Assembly (NCBI RefSeq): GCF_958979055.1
Contig: NC_084886.1
Location: 6,462,154 to 6,526,153, forward strand
Length of the DNA stretch: 64,000 nt
Origin: Alnus glutinosa
Lineage: Eukaryota; Streptophyta; Magnoliopsida; Fagales; Betulaceae
Direction of reading: 5' to 3'
Position numbers and translations under genes: made by a program
Part shown: positions 12,893 to 25,078 of the stretch, piece by piece
Position numbering within the stretch: position 1 is the stretch's first letter
Layout: each line of letters opens with the position of its first letter
The notes under the pieces: generated by a model
What the model was told of the DNA's origin: nothing
What the model saw: only the letters and a program-made list of their open reading frames with translations
Database searches by the model: none

Positions 12893-13230
12893 ATTGGGAA
12901 TTTTGATTTCGATGAGGAGATTCATCGGAAGACTATGGTTGCGCGCCAAAAGACCAAAGGTATGAGGGAGCTGTTGAACTTGAAAAGCTCCATTACCTAC
13001 GGTGATGTAAGCGCACCCTCTTAGCGTTGGAAAGGGAAGGCTCACATGATGTAGTGTTGAATGCCTCATGTGGGTCTTGGGTTTTAGGGTTGAGTGAGTT
13101 TGTTGGTTTTCTTTCTTTTTTTGGGCTAGTTTGGTTGTTCCTGTGTATACTACATGTGTACTTAGAGGCGCATTACGCTTTCTTTCTTTTTTTTTAATAT
13201 ATTTTTATTACTTATATAAAAAAAAAAAAA
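12893..13230 (+). mobile_element. 5'-truncated L1 LINE 3' end
   Basis: The sequence joins the end of the Copia LTR directly. A short frame with an 'ELLNLKSSITYGD' tail, typical of the end of the local L1 ORF, stops at about 13,022. The L1 3' signature follows (TGTATAC, ATGTGTACTTAGAGGCGC, TTACTTAT plus A's). Confidence 0.65.
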
Positions 13231-13462
13231 TTGATTTCATAAATAATGTAAAGAAGTTGTCAAATAAAAGAAAGACACATACTGCACTAATTTTATTTTT
13301 TAATTTCTAGATACGCTCGATGGTGAGGGTTTACAAAGAAGCAGTGCGGACTGAGTTTACAGGTGTAAAGATATATTGCGGAAGTATTGCAAATATTGGA
13401 GGACAAACAAGTTGATGTCCTGTTACAAAAAAAAGAAAAAAAAAAAGAAAAAGAAAAAAAGC

Positions 13463-13806
13463 TTATATGCAGGTGCAGCATTGAGTCATTATCCTTTTTG
13501 CATTAGATAGATATACGCAACGTCCATGGAGTACAGGAGTAGTAACTAGGGACTGAATTGTTTCAGTTGATGATGTTTTGCAATAATCTTATTGCTTTGT
13601 CAGGTCAAAAAAGTTTCAAAGATGAGTAGATTCACTGAAACAATGATTGTGGAATGAGGAACAATGAAAATTCATGACTAAGAGGTAATCAAAGTCACTG
13701 TTTCAGTTGTCTTTACATATACTCTTCACAAAACAGCAAAGCGATGTCATCCAACAGGAGTTTGCAATTGAAAAGGTCGGGGGTTTTTTGTTCCTTGGAC
13801 ATAATT
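13463..13806. repeat. Copy 1 of a ~344-bp tandem duplication
   Basis: This unit runs from TTATATGCAGGTGCAGC to CCTTGGACATAATT and recurs almost unchanged at 16,085-16,420. The differences are a few substitutions and a 7-bp gap. The L1 at 13,807-16,069 sits exactly at the junction between the copies. Just before it (13,312-13,410), TTTCTAG and a short open frame look like a 3' exon, but the protein was not recognised. Confidence 0.85.
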
Positions 13807-13896
13807 TTATTTTTGATAGGTAATAAACAAAATAGCATTAAAAAGCGAAAAATGCGCCCCTAAGCATACATGAAGTATACAAAAAGGACACCACTA

Positions 13897-13939
<43 letters not shown>

Positions 13940-16069
13940 ACCCGAAAAACCCAAAAGAAGAAATTCTACATCAAACCCCCAACTTCTTGCCCCTAACCCG
14001 GCTAGAACCCACTCCCCTAGCATCGAAATTAATAGAACATTCTAGATTCTTGACCTCTCTTTTCCCCTTTTTCCTTTTTATCTCATTAACCTTCTTAGGA
14101 GGGGAATCAGAGTCATAGCGCTCATCCTCAATCAAAGTCAAAAAATCCAGAAATCCCTTCTGATCAGATCCCACAAACGAAACCCCCATCGTGCGAAAAC
14201 ACGACCTACTATCTTTCACTACCTTAGGGTAAACAACAACGCTTTCCTTCGGATCAATCCCCTTTGAAGATTCCCCCACCTCAAAGACCCCAGATGACAA
14301 ACCAGGTAACTGGGGGCACCCAAACACAGAGGAGAACGGCCTTGGCCACTGAGGAAACAAGACCCACTGAAAAGGGGGAATGGAAGCCGAAACCCCGGGA
14401 GGACCTCCAAACTTCCCAAAAAGAGGAACCCCACCAAAACTCCTTACCAAGGCAGGGGGCATCCAAATGCACCACTGCCTGCCGAAGGAGAGATCCTGAA
14501 GGAGCACTAGAAGCAACGTCGACGGAAGCATGCCCAGCACCGCCTGACGAGGCACCAGGCTCACCATACTGAAATTCCTCAACGCCCGACTTCACCAAGA
14601 TAGAGCCAGCCGACGGAAGAACCACTGCCTGCCGATGGATGAGCCCTGAACCGGAAAAACTTGAAACCATAGAAGACCGCACCCCAGAAGGAAGATCACT
14701 CAGAAGCACCGGAGGACGCAACACCAGTGCCGGAAGGGGGGGAAGAACGGTAGCCTGATTGAAGGACTCGACCACTGGAACGAGCTGCCGATCCCTAGAA
14801 CCAGCCCCAGAATGTGACAGACCCAGATCCACCCCAGGATCTGCCGCCGACGTCATGTCCGGCCGAAGAGCGCTCCCATGGACTTCCGCCGAACGCTGAA
14901 GACACCCCGGACCCGATCCCCGCCCCGAAATCACACCAAAAACTGAAGACAGCTTATGGCCCGAAACAGCGTCCAACTTGGCATTGGGCTTAATCACTTT
15001 AGCCTAGCCCGAAACCCTTTAAAAACAGACTTAACCCTCTTAAGCACCCGGCCCGCCACAAAACCCACCCTATGTTTAAACCCAAACAAAGACTTAGAGC
15101 CCAACTTTTTCGAAAAGCCACAGGCCCAAACCAGCGCCTTGGAGAAGCGGCCCAGAATTTCAAAAACCTTCTCGAACACTCCAAACACGCCATCCCCTTG
15201 TAGAGAAACGTCACCCTCAACAGCTGAATCCCTAGACAAGCCAGCCGGTCTACAGACACAACCTCGAGACCTGAAATGATCATCTACACTATGGTCCATA
15301 CCCAAGGGGCCAACCGCTTGCTCCTCCAGAACGGAGCAATCTCTCACCTGACGGACCGCCCCCATCTCCATTCCTCGCAGCTACGTCTTCTCCACGTCGT
15401 ACCTGACTGGCAAAGGCCAATCTCCATCAATCTTTGCCGCAACCCTATTTCCTGAGACGGTTGCTGCTGTACTCACCACCTCCGCAAACGACGGACGCCC
15501 TGTTCCTTTCCCTAGCTTAACGCCCGACGGAAAACCGCCAGAGGAAGGTAGACCGCCAGAAGTCAAAGACCCAACCGTGGTTCCCAGAAAATCCAGAATT
15601 TTGCTCAGCTCCCTGGAAACACGGCTCCACCCTCTCCCGTCCCGACCTTCAGGAAAGAGAATACGTCCTCTTTGGCCTCCGTCGAAAACAACTACCTCCA
15701 AGAGCCGCCCAGACCTGTTTTCACCTCTCCGAGTGATGGTTTCCTTAGACCCCTCCCTAAAGGATTTAACGAAATCCTCGATCCCAAGATTACCCAAAAC
15801 TTCTTCCACCCTCGACAACATCCACGCAGCGCAGCTCAACCCGAAAACAGCAGAGCCTGAAAACCCTTTCCTCTTTTCCTCCAGCCGAAGCTCGGCAGAC
15901 CCTGTTTCCACCGAGAATCTGAAGGACTTCGCCTCCACAAAGAACCGGCTCTCCATCAGGCCGAAACCAACACCCCTACAGGCAAAGCATCCCTTCCAAC
16001 AGAACGAAAAAATTAAACCCACCACCCAGGAAACTCCAAGAAAAGGCAAGAGAGAACGACGGAGAGACC
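13807..16069 (-). mobile_element. Non-autonomous L1-type LINE with ORF1 only, minus strand
   Basis: The element is flanked by CCTTGGACATAATT at 13,793-13,806 and 16,070-16,083 (14-bp target-site duplication). Its A-rich 3' end is on the left (minus-strand TTACCTATCAAAAATAAAA), preceded by an internal A/T homopolymer at 13,898-13,935. The minus-strand ORF1 begins near 16,050 with segments such as FFVEAKSFRFSVETGS, FVKSFREGSK and RPSFAEVVS, and ends near 13,971 with a basic tail. It is split over four overlapping frames, so about three frameshifts. No reverse transcriptase is present. It is the same family as 3,627-6,042. Confidence 0.8.
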
Positions 16070-16084
16070 CCTTGGACATAATTA

Positions 16085-16420
16085 TTATATGCAGGTGCAG
16101 CATTGAGTCATTATCCTTTTTGCATTAGATAGATATACGCAAGGTCCATGGAGTAGTAACTAGGGACTGAATTGTTTCAGTTGATGATTTTTTGCAATAA
16201 TCTTTTTGCTTTGTCAGGTCAAAAAAGTTTTAAAGATGAGTAGATTCACTGAAACAATGATTGTGGAATGAGGAACAATGAAAATTCATGACTAAGAGGT
16301 AATCAAAGTCACTGTTTCAGTTGTCTTTACATATACTCTTCACAAAACAGCAAAGCGAAGTCATCCAACAGGAGTTTGCAATTGAAAAGGTGGGGGTTTT
16401 TTTTTCCTTGGACATAATTA
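16085..16420. repeat. Copy 2 of the ~344-bp tandem duplication
   Basis: See the unit at 13,463-13,806. Both the sequence entering this copy and the sequence leaving it begin TTAT (TTATATGC and TTATGGG), which looks like 4-bp microhomology at the duplication breakpoint. Confidence 0.85.
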
Positions 16421-17349
16421 TTATGGGATGGATTAAGTGAAGAAGTTAATCTGTAGGAATTCCGATTGTTTATTGTTCACCAAAAAAAAATCGGAGTAAT
16501 TATGGAGTTATCTTTGCTTTAGGATAAAATTGCTTGGCAGTAAGAAATGACATGCTTTTAGAATTTGTAGCTCAAATTAAACATTTAAGATGGGTGAGTG
16601 GTTGTGCAAAGAAGAACTAGAAAGTAATAACATTCACAAGATGTAGAGGCAAAATAGGAGGACATTCGAAGTCTAAAATGGTTGGTCAAGCGTAATGACT
16701 GCTGCATTAAGGAGGAGCAGCTTGATTCACCTTTAGGGTGGTATGTGGGCAAGGGAAGGCAGGAAAAAATGTAGGTTGAATCAAATGAGATAAATATGAT
16801 ATCCTGTCGGTAGCAGCCGAATGACCCCAGATGGAGTTGGTTGCCAATTATGGATTGGATTGGTTGACTTCAAATACTAGGGGCAGAATGCTTGTTTGAG
16901 TTTATGAGTAATGCAGTGCCTGCAGCACCTTTGAAACCTTAATTTTATGAACATGAATTAGTCATTTTTTGGGGCCTTCTTAGTTGGAAAGCCATGCTGG
17001 TTGATAAAAGAATCATCAATGGTACTTGGACTTTAAATTCAAATCTAGTAAAAAACTGAGCTTCAGAAGAATTTTGGGTGTTTCTTTAGTTGTCTGGTAA
17101 AATTATTTGACATATAACTTTTGTTTGACATTAGATCCTTCTATCCTATTTTATGCTTTACCTTAGAAAGTGTTTCTAAAGTTTTCAGTACACATGGAGA
17201 TGGAGTGTAGTCAAGGGATAGAGTACCAACCTTTGCTTTGTAGCTGCATTTGACACATTCAACTTGTGTGTTATGATCTTTGAGTGAAAAATAGTTGGAT
17301 TGAACAATTATTGAGATATGTTGACATACACCAATACTATACATTTATC
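16421..17349. other. 3' flank of the propeller gene, no gene seen
   Basis: No protein or repeat was recognised. The right part will include the 3' UTR of the minus-strand gene that ends at 17,350. Confidence 0.5.
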
Positions 17350-18813
17350 TTACAAGTGAGATCCTGCCCATCTTCTAAAATTTCTTATGTTACTGCCTTC
17401 TGAAACTGCCATTCCGATCCCAGTCATTCCACCATGCCCAATACCTACATAATACAATCTCCATTTATCTACGTTGCCTTCCATCTGAACCAGACATGGG
17501 GATCCCACTCCTTTATTATCCCATCCATCTTTTTCTGAAGGCTTAACAACTGGGTCTTCTTGAAGCCTCTTCCAATTCTTCAGTCCATCTGGAGATACTG
17601 CCAGCCCAATACTCCTCATCCCATCTGCAGAAACACCCTCATATGCCATCAAATAGTTTCCTTCTCTGCGGCTTCTCACAACACACGCATTCTTGACCCC
17701 AAGCTCGTCAAAAGAACCTTCTGACCCCCCTCCCATGATCTTCCCCAGCTTCACCCATCTAATACCATCTCTGGACCTTGCAATTCCAAGAGCAAACTGC
17801 CCATTTTCGACATCAAATGAATGATAATACATCCTGAGATCATCATTGCTGTGCACAACAACCTGAGGTGCTGCAATAAACAAAGAATCCCACTCCTTGT
17901 CAGATCCCACATCTAACAGGGCTCCGCTATGATGATCCCCTTCAATTCTGGCCCAATGCCTACCATCCTGACTACATGCCAGGCCTGGCAGAGACTTTGA
18001 AATTTTGCCAATTCTATGACATTCATCTTTCTTGTCTCCACTCTGAACTCTTTCTGGGTTTTCTAAAATGTTTAGATCCCCTGGTAAGTTAACTTCTTCA
18101 GAACTATATCCTGTATAATAAAGCCAGTAAACAGCACTGTACATTGGGCTGGACATAATAACCATCTCAGAAGGCCTAATGCTTTCTGTGTCAAAAGCCC
18201 ACCAATTCTTGCTGCAATTCATCACCAAACCTGCATCCCCACACGATCTAACATGTTCTGCTCCTCTTTCCCAATGGATTCCGTTGCGTGAAACTGCTAA
18301 TCCAATGGAATCGGAAGTGTTGCTACCGTCAGACCTTCCATGGTACCACATGTACCACCTTTCCTCATTGTCTCCTATGAATCTTTTCACAACTGGTGAG
18401 CCAATTTCTGTACCATCCCAGGAATTTTTTGGACCCAAGCCAAGCACCAGACCTCTTGAACAAGTAGATGTGAGTGCTTGATTTGGCATGGGAGTTGCCA
18501 AATGTTGAGATTTTGAACTTGAATCCCGTTCAATGGCAGGATTCTTATTCGTTGCGTTGTTGCTGTCAATGCCTGGTTTTGTAGAGCACTGAGTGAGAAA
18601 CAATGTGCTGTTTCTAGACTTAGGACATGGACCTCTTTGGTGGCTTGGAAAGTTACTGCACAAAGATGTGCCAGAAGCATAAAGAGCAAGTGTTTGTGGT
18701 TGTGTAGAAAGCCATGGAGGTTGGATTAGATATGTTGCATTCATCATTCTCCCTAAAGAATAAGATGGAAGGGAATTAACTGTTCTGATCCTTGTGACTG
18801 CTGCTGTGTCCAT
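17350..18813 (-). CDS. Five-bladed beta-propeller glycosidase-like protein, copy 1
   Basis: This is an intact 487-residue single-exon gene. The protein resembles plant proteins described as arabinanase/levansucrase/invertase-like (GH43/GH32/GH62-type propeller superfamily). I do not know its substrate. The N-terminal ~125 residues are rich in Ser, Thr and Asn and could be an organelle-targeting or low-complexity leader. The rest holds five spaced motifs of the form G-x-A-x-S-x-D/N-G-x-x-W, for example GLAVSRNGIHWERG and GLACSQDGRHWARIEG, one per expected blade, plus RWYMWYHGRS. The start (MDTAAV) aligns with the paralogue's MDAASV at 33,835-35,280, which supports it. A TATA-like box lies about 90 bp upstream. 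Both copies lie on the minus strand about 15 kb apart. Confidence 0.85.
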   Translation of the reverse strand: MDTAAVTRIRTVNSLPSYSLGRMMNATYLIQPPWLSTQPQTLALYASGTSLCSNFPSHQRGPCPKSRNSTLFLTQCSTKPGIDSNNATNKNPAIERDSSSKSQHLATPMPNQALTSTCSRGLVLGLGPKNSWDGTEIGSPVVKRFIGDNEERWYMWYHGRSDGSNTSDSIGLAVSRNGIHWERGAEHVRSCGDAGLVMNCSKNWWAFDTESIRPSEMVIMSSPMYSAVYWLYYTGYSSEEVNLPGDLNILENPERVQSGDKKDECHRIGKISKSLPGLACSQDGRHWARIEGDHHSGALLDVGSDKEWDSLFIAAPQVVVHSNDDLRMYYHSFDVENGQFALGIARSRDGIRWVKLGKIMGGGSEGSFDELGVKNACVVRSRREGNYLMAYEGVSADGMRSIGLAVSPDGLKNWKRLQEDPVVKPSEKDGWDNKGVGSPCLVQMEGNVDKWRLYYVGIGHGGMTGIGMAVSEGSNIRNFRRWAGSHL

Positions 18814-18900
18814 TATAGGACTACAGGGGGGCTGAAAGGAAATTGGATTGATATCAATGGCAGAATCAAATACAAACTGGTTGGTGCTACATTCGTGTGG

Positions 18901-18910
18901 CTTTTATATG
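18901..18910 (-). promoter_or_regulatory. Probable TATA box of propeller copy 1
   Basis: CATATAAAAG on the minus strand, about 90 bp upstream of the ATG at 18,813. Confidence 0.5.
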
Positions 18911-21900
18911 TAGTGGAGAATTTCTTTTTGGGCTATTTGAAAATTTGCCCATGATTTTCTGTATCTATAGATAAACCCTTTCATAATGCAAGTTCTATTC
19001 AATTACATCATTGACCTCTGAAGCATACATGATTATTACTTGTTAATCTCTTTTAACCTGAAAGTCTAGTGTAAAAGAACATTCTATTATGTATCGAGCT
19101 AACATTGACTTAGAGTTTGTGCATTCCAATGTTTTACATAGAGGGTAAATATTGTTGAAACTTTAGATTCTGTAAAAGGTATTAAAAAATGTCAAAATGC
19201 TAGGGTTCATCCAGAAATTTGTTAAAACATTGCTTGTATGTTAAGGGGAATAAGAAAATTCCTTATTTTTTTCGTGGTCATCTTTTAGCTAACCCTATCT
19301 GCTATTCTTCCTATGATTTTGGTAGCCCTCTTCACATTGATAATATTGGGTGCTTCTCTACCTGTCAAATGGCCAAGGCAAGACCTTAGTTTGGGTTGAC
19401 TGGGATAGATCAGTCTGTTTTAGTTAAAAACTTGCCTCTTGATTCAACTAAGAAGAAGTATATATTATGTGCATAATGTTTTGCTTAGTTGGTATGAAAA
19501 ACGTTTCACATGTCTCTAGATCTTTTCTGAATTATAATAAACAAGTTATTATCTGGCAAGTGTGATTCCCTAGAAGTTAGTTTGAAACCAATATCAACTT
19601 GGTTCTTTTACTCTTCTCTTCTCTTTTTCTTTTCTCGTAGTGAGAGAAGACTTTTATAGTTAATTGCTGGAAAGAGAGAATAAAATTGACAGAAGGACAA
19701 GATACATATAGGGGGAAGCAAACTTTGATTTGCTTATTTTGGTTTTCTCTTGCTTGAAATTATGAACAAATTGTGCAACAAGCATCACATGCCAAATTCA
19801 CACACTCTGAATTTGTTGCATCATGCATGGCTATGTTCAAGTCAAATCTTCTGGAGCACTAGACCATTTACAATTAGAAATAGCTTAATACATGTGCTTT
19901 TTGTTAAGGACAGAGGTTTCTGGAACCATTTATTCTGGATGGATCACATCATACTTGCAACATCTTAAGGCCCGAAACTAACCTGTTTTGATGGGATGAA
20001 GCTTGCAAAATGATAATTCTGCCTTTGTTTTTGAATATGTAATTTAACAAAAGCTTGGTCTTATACATCATGCTATGCCACGTCTCAATGTGGCAATTAC
20101 ATTTTGTCCTTTTATTATATAGTCCCTTTTTATTTTTCCCTTTAAATTTTGTTAATTAAGAGATTATAATTTTTTTTAATGAAAATGACAATTTGCTCCA
20201 GTTGAAGTTTCATTTGTCAAATGTATTAATTTTTTTTGAAAAGTGTACTTACTTTATGTCATTTGAAACTGTGACCAAAATTAATATGATTAGTACAAGA
20301 TAGATGATATTTCTTTTCCCCTGTTATTAAAATCATTATTTAAATCAATAAAAAAAAAAAAAATTGTATTTATAAAATCTCTGTTATTCACTTTCATTTT
20401 ACTTGTTAAATTGTATACTGCATGGACATACTTTTAGCTAATTGACAAATTTGTGTTGGTGATGATCAATGATATGGACATGCATGTTCTGGATATTTAA
20501 AGGATTGTGGCAACTAATCGTTTTTTTAAAGCTTAAATTCATAAGCAATGGTTTAGAAGTTCCAACTTGTTTGTGCCTCGAATCATTCTGATGAGACTTA
20601 GGGTTGAGGAATGATGTTTGACCTACCTTTCATGGAGTGTGAGTCGTGGAAGGATGGTTAAAAGTTAGGAACTAATTGAATCAGATTGCAGATGTCAGCA
20701 AAGATTTCTGCTACGGTTTGTAGGTTGCTCTTCTTTTTTAAATCAAGCTTAAATGGAAAAACAAATGCCTTGAATCACTCTGATGAACCCTTGACTTAGG
20801 GTTGAGGAATGGTGTTGGACCTAACTTTCATCAGATTGCATATCATGCATTGAAGTACAAACAGCGCAGTAGAATCTGATTTCTTTTTCTTTCTTTCTTT
20901 CTTTCCAAGTAACATAACTTTTATTCTACTGCGCTGTTTGTACTTCCATGCATGATATGCCTGGGGAATGCATATATTCCTGGTTTTTCAATTTTGTAGG
21001 TGACAATTATTCATGCAAAAAACAAAGATGAATACCAAATATTTGAGGACTATCATTCTTGGTATTGCAGTTGATTTGCTTCTATTGTGTTTAGCATTTG
21101 TAAGTTAACATATCTTTTATTAGTACTCTGTGTATTATGTAGTAATTATTTAGTGTAGTACTTATTTTTTTGGGTCGTTAGGGTCGTACTTGATGTTCTA
21201 GAAATTTGTAGCATCTAGATTCGGCTTGAAAGTTAGACGGCCTTAAGAGAGTAATAAATAGGTAAGTGCCCCACCATCGTGCTTTTGGCAGCCCTATGGG
21301 CACTCCTTTTTTATGAGTCCGATCGGCTAGCTATTTAAAAAGCCTGAAAGTCAAACACTCAAAATTTCTTCGCTAATTTACTTTAGTTATACCAATGGGT
21401 CCAATCCGTCCTTCTGCCTTAGAACTTTAAGTACACAATTCTTGTTGCTCTCAGTTTCTCTGGTGGAATGATCGCTCGTTCCTGAGGCTGACTTATTTGG
21501 TGACTTGACTTAACATTGGAGTGTCTTATGGGCAAATATGTTTAGCGAGCAAAATGACTATTTTATTAAAAAGAAAAAAAGAAAAAAAAAATAGTTTTAT
21601 TAAGAATGGAAGAATGTAGAATAAAATAGCTTTGGTGTTAATGTATACATATACTCTACATTTGAAATGTTCATGAGGGAATGACTATTCCTCTCAATTT
21701 AAGGAATAGCCACTCTCACGGGTCATGAGAATGGTTATTTCAAGATTATTTCATTTCACTTTCTTCAATTTTTAATAGCAGTTATTTCTTTTTTCTGATA
21801 TAAATTATATAATGGTCATTCTACGGACCAAACCTAGCCTTTAGAGTTTTGTTGTCTTGGTGCATTGCTAATGGCTCATGTATTTTGGGTTTAAATGTAC

Positions 21901-22240
21901 AACTTTCTCAGGGGTAGGGAGTCCGCATATCGCCTTTAGAATTGAACGTTAGTACCGTTTAAATGAATCTGTTAGTTTCTTTAAAAGACGATGTCATCTG
22001 CTTTAAAATTTTTGCCATTCAATTTTCATCGCCCAGTTTTCAATAGCAGATATTATGTACTTCTATTTTACAGCACTTAAGCTGGATCTCCAAAATCCAC
22101 CCCATCAGCTTATGTAAAGCAAATGCAAAATGTATTTATGCTACAATGTCTCATCACTTGTGGGTTGACATAGTAGATCATTGCATTATTTTTTGGGTTA
22201 ATGACTTTTTTAGTACTTGTGGTAAGACCCATTATCAAAC
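18911..22240. other. Intergenic DNA with local duplications, no gene seen
   Basis: No convincing gene on either strand. Two related stretches containing 'TTAGGGTTGAGGAATG' lie at about 20,575-20,640 and 20,765-20,830, a diverged local duplication. A strong inverted repeat (20,838-20,960) is listed separately. Confidence 0.5.
20838..20960. repeat. Near-perfect inverted repeat, 38-bp arms
   Basis: The left arm (20,838-20,875) starts GCATATCATGCAT and ends CGCAGTAGAAT. The right arm (20,923-20,960) is its reverse complement with one mismatch. The 47-bp loop holds a CTTT microsatellite. A transcript of either strand would form a long hairpin. No TSD or transposon terminus was seen. Confidence 0.9.
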
Positions 22241-22400
22241 GAGGAATGCTACATATCATCTCTTTGTCCTCACAAAATTGATGTGGCTCTTAAAATCACC
22301 ATTGGATCAAAATCTAACAATGATCTATCATAAATTCAATGGTGATTTTAAAAGCCACATCAATTTTGGGAGGATAAGGAGATAATATGTAGCATTCCTC
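22241..22400. mobile_element. Foldback MITE, best copy of a five-copy local family
   Basis: The 160 bp is almost wholly palindromic. It begins GAGGAATGCTACATAT and ends ATATGTAGCATTCCTC, with the core TTTTAAAATCACCATTGGATC and its inverse. Relatives lie at 30,442-30,619, 49,491-49,645, 54,183-54,300 and 58,712-58,850. Confidence 0.8.
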
Positions 22401-22509
22401 TTAACCCTAATTTTATTTTTAATTATTTCTCTTTTCTCTCTTGTTTTTTATTTATTTATTTATTTATTATTATTATTTAGACATTTCTCTCTCCCTCTTC
22501 CTAGGCTTT

Positions 22510-22768
22510 TTATCTCATTTGGTATCTCTCCATGGCGTCCAAGAGCAACAATTGACCAGCGTCGGCCACGAAGTCATCAATGTTGCTCCCAGCGAATGTG
22601 GTTCTCTCCTTGGGCTTGAGCATAAGCCCCATGGCATAGGCCTTGGTGCCTCTCATGGCGCTCTGTGACGACCCTTCCAAGAGTTTGAAAGTGGCATGGG
22701 ATTGCTCTTGTTGCTGGGTTTTGAAGGCCACGCCGAGGGCTAGGGAGTTCGGAGCGGCTGTGTAGTTG
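22510..22768 (-). other. Unrecognised GC-rich open fragment
   Basis: A minus-strand frame stays open for about 85 codons and ends '...LLLLDAMERYQMR'. Its composition is more gene-like than its surroundings. It lacks an evident start or splice sites and I do not recognise the family. It could be a gene scrap carried by or left beside the CACTA element that follows. Confidence 0.25.
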
Positions 22769-24966
22769 TGAATGAAGGCTTAGGGCGGAGGGTTTGGGGG
22801 CTTGAATGAGGAGAAATGGCAGGAGGGTTTGGCCACGTGTTCGGGGTGTGGTAGACCCGGTTGTAGCGAACTGTACAATTAATCACGTGTATCTGAATAC
22901 ACGTGGCACAGTGGCCACGTGAATATCAGTACACGTGGCTACCCGTGTGCCACGCTCTTATGAGTGCATGTGGCTGACAGTCAGCCACGTGTATTTTTTG
23001 TACACGTGGCTAACTGTCAGCCATGTGTACTGATATACACGTGGCTGACTGTTAAAAATTAATTTTTTAATTTCTTTTGTTAATTTCTTTTTTAATTTAA
23101 TTAAATTTTTGTGAATTTTTTTTTTTATGTTAATTTATTTTTGTTTTGTTAATTTATTTTTTATTGTTCATTTCTTTTTTAATTTAATTTTTTTAAAAAA
23201 AAAAAAAAAAAAAAATTTCCGTCCAAAAATATCATAGAATCTATTTTACCCAAAAATATGACAAAATCAAATTACTTAAATCAATAATTAATAACGTGTT
23301 CGTTAACTACACAAATAAACACAACAATATACTAATAAACGTGTTTGGTAATAATAAAAAAAGATTACACAAAATATCTACAAATCTGCAGAGTGTCCTT
23401 ACAGATCACGAGGTACCGTCCCAGGCGTGTACTCGCCAACCGGCGATTGCTACGCAAGGAATGGTGTAGCAGGTGATGGTGTCCCGACAGGAGAGTGCTG
23501 GCTCAGCCGTCGTCCAATAGGCGATAACGGACCAATCGTTGTCGCATTACCTGCAAGTTATAAAAACAATTAAAGTATATAAATTATATGCAATTTTAAA
23601 CAAGTAATCTAATAAATTAAAAATAATTTTGTCGTATACACAATATGAATTATACATGCAGATGCACTACTGACAGACGACGTATTACCGTTGTTTGCAG
23701 GTGAAGACTGCTGAGTACCAGGGCATAAATGTGATTGTCCCAAAGAGATCATGAAGGCCTCGAATTGTCGCATGCGCTGCTCCATGGCCTCGAATTGTCG
23801 CATGCGCTGCTCCAAGGCGTTATTCATCTCTCTATGTGCCTGTAGCATCGTCTCCATTTCTGCCATCTTCCGGGCATGTTCGGCCCAATCCCGAGATGTG
23901 CCCTTAGATGGTCCCCCTTGTGAGCGAACCATGTACGAGAAACACGTCCCACGAACAGGAGTAACGTTCGGCCCAACTTGCCGAACCCTCCCTGCGAACT
24001 TAGACCTCCCAACCATCTGCTCGTACGCGTCGTTCGGTGCCCAACGCACCGTGTCTCCTGAGATGCTCTGCATGGCGGGAGGATCATTGGATAAATCCTA
24101 CGTCATCCTCTCATGTACGTCGTCAATATAAAATACACATGTATTGAATACATACTTTATCACACGAATAAGTTATAAATATTAGTAAAATAGATTAGTA
24201 GCATACGCATAGGACCCGTGTATGTTCATCCAGGTAAGTGCCGTCATTTCTTGTGTGCGTCCTCACAAACGACTCAGCACGAGTAGGGGGCGTGCCAGAT
24301 GTAGATGTCTGTCGCCATCTAGTTTAAATATATAACAAACAGTAATATTTATTTAATGTAAATATAAACAATTAGGCACAAATATAAGGAACTTAACATA
24401 TACATATATTAGTTCATACCTCATCGTAATTAAATCTGGCATAACTTTTGGATCCCAAACAATGGGGGAGGTCATTCTGCTCCCGCAACCACTTCATTCG
24501 TTCGCAAGTCGCCTACGCATTGAACATTTCATAAAAATGTAAGCATTTATTAAGTAAATTAATAGAACTGTTATTAAAAATACACAACATTATAGTAATA
24601 CAATCAAAGAACTACGTACCATTTTTTGCTCTGTGCACCACTCTCTCAGCAGCTCCTCCACATTTGCTGGGTCATACTTCTCAAAAACTTTCTTCGGCAC
24701 TCTCGCACATATAATCTCGGGTGTGTCACCGTCTCAAATACAAAGCTTGGTTCTAAACTTCGACTTCCACGAGCGGTGCTTACGACCAATATCAGCCCAT
24801 GCTTCGTGTTGTGCCTTGTGCTCATCCACGAATACAGGTAGATAAAACTCCTTCCGCACATTCAATTTAAGCATTAATTTTATAAGTTCAACAAAAACTT
24901 AATCTTAAGTTTAATTTAAATAAATAAAACAATTAGTTTCATAAACATACCATCAGCTTAATTTGG

Positions 24967-25078
<112 letters not shown>

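Larger units (their letters stand above)
6108..12893 (+). mobile_element. Ty1/Copia LTR retrotransposon fossil with nested insertions
   Basis: This is an old, broken Copia element. The last ~185 bp of the left LTR (about 6,108-6,292) matches the end of the right LTR (about 12,709-12,893). A primer-binding-like stretch (TTGATATTAGAGTG) follows the left LTR. Recognisable parts in order are gag with a zinc knuckle (6,360-7,230), the protease region (about 7,310-7,360), integrase (about 8,580-9,240) and reverse transcriptase (about 9,650-10,400). A polypurine tract (TTTTAGGGGGA, about 10,490) precedes the right LTR. The order of domains (integrase before RT) places it in Copia. It carries many breaks and cannot be functional. 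A MULE (7,371-8,289) sits in its coding part and a TRIM-like element (11,387-12,520) in its right LTR, so it is older than both. Confidence 0.8.

Noticed and set aside
13886-13900. CACTACAAAA sequence as a CACTA transposon end
   Set aside because: It lies within the 3' region of the minus-strand L1, next to its homopolymer, and has no sub-terminal repeats.
15577-16128. 183-codon plus-strand frame
   Set aside because: It is the antisense of the minus-strand L1 ORF1, which matches the family; the plus-strand frame is a shadow.
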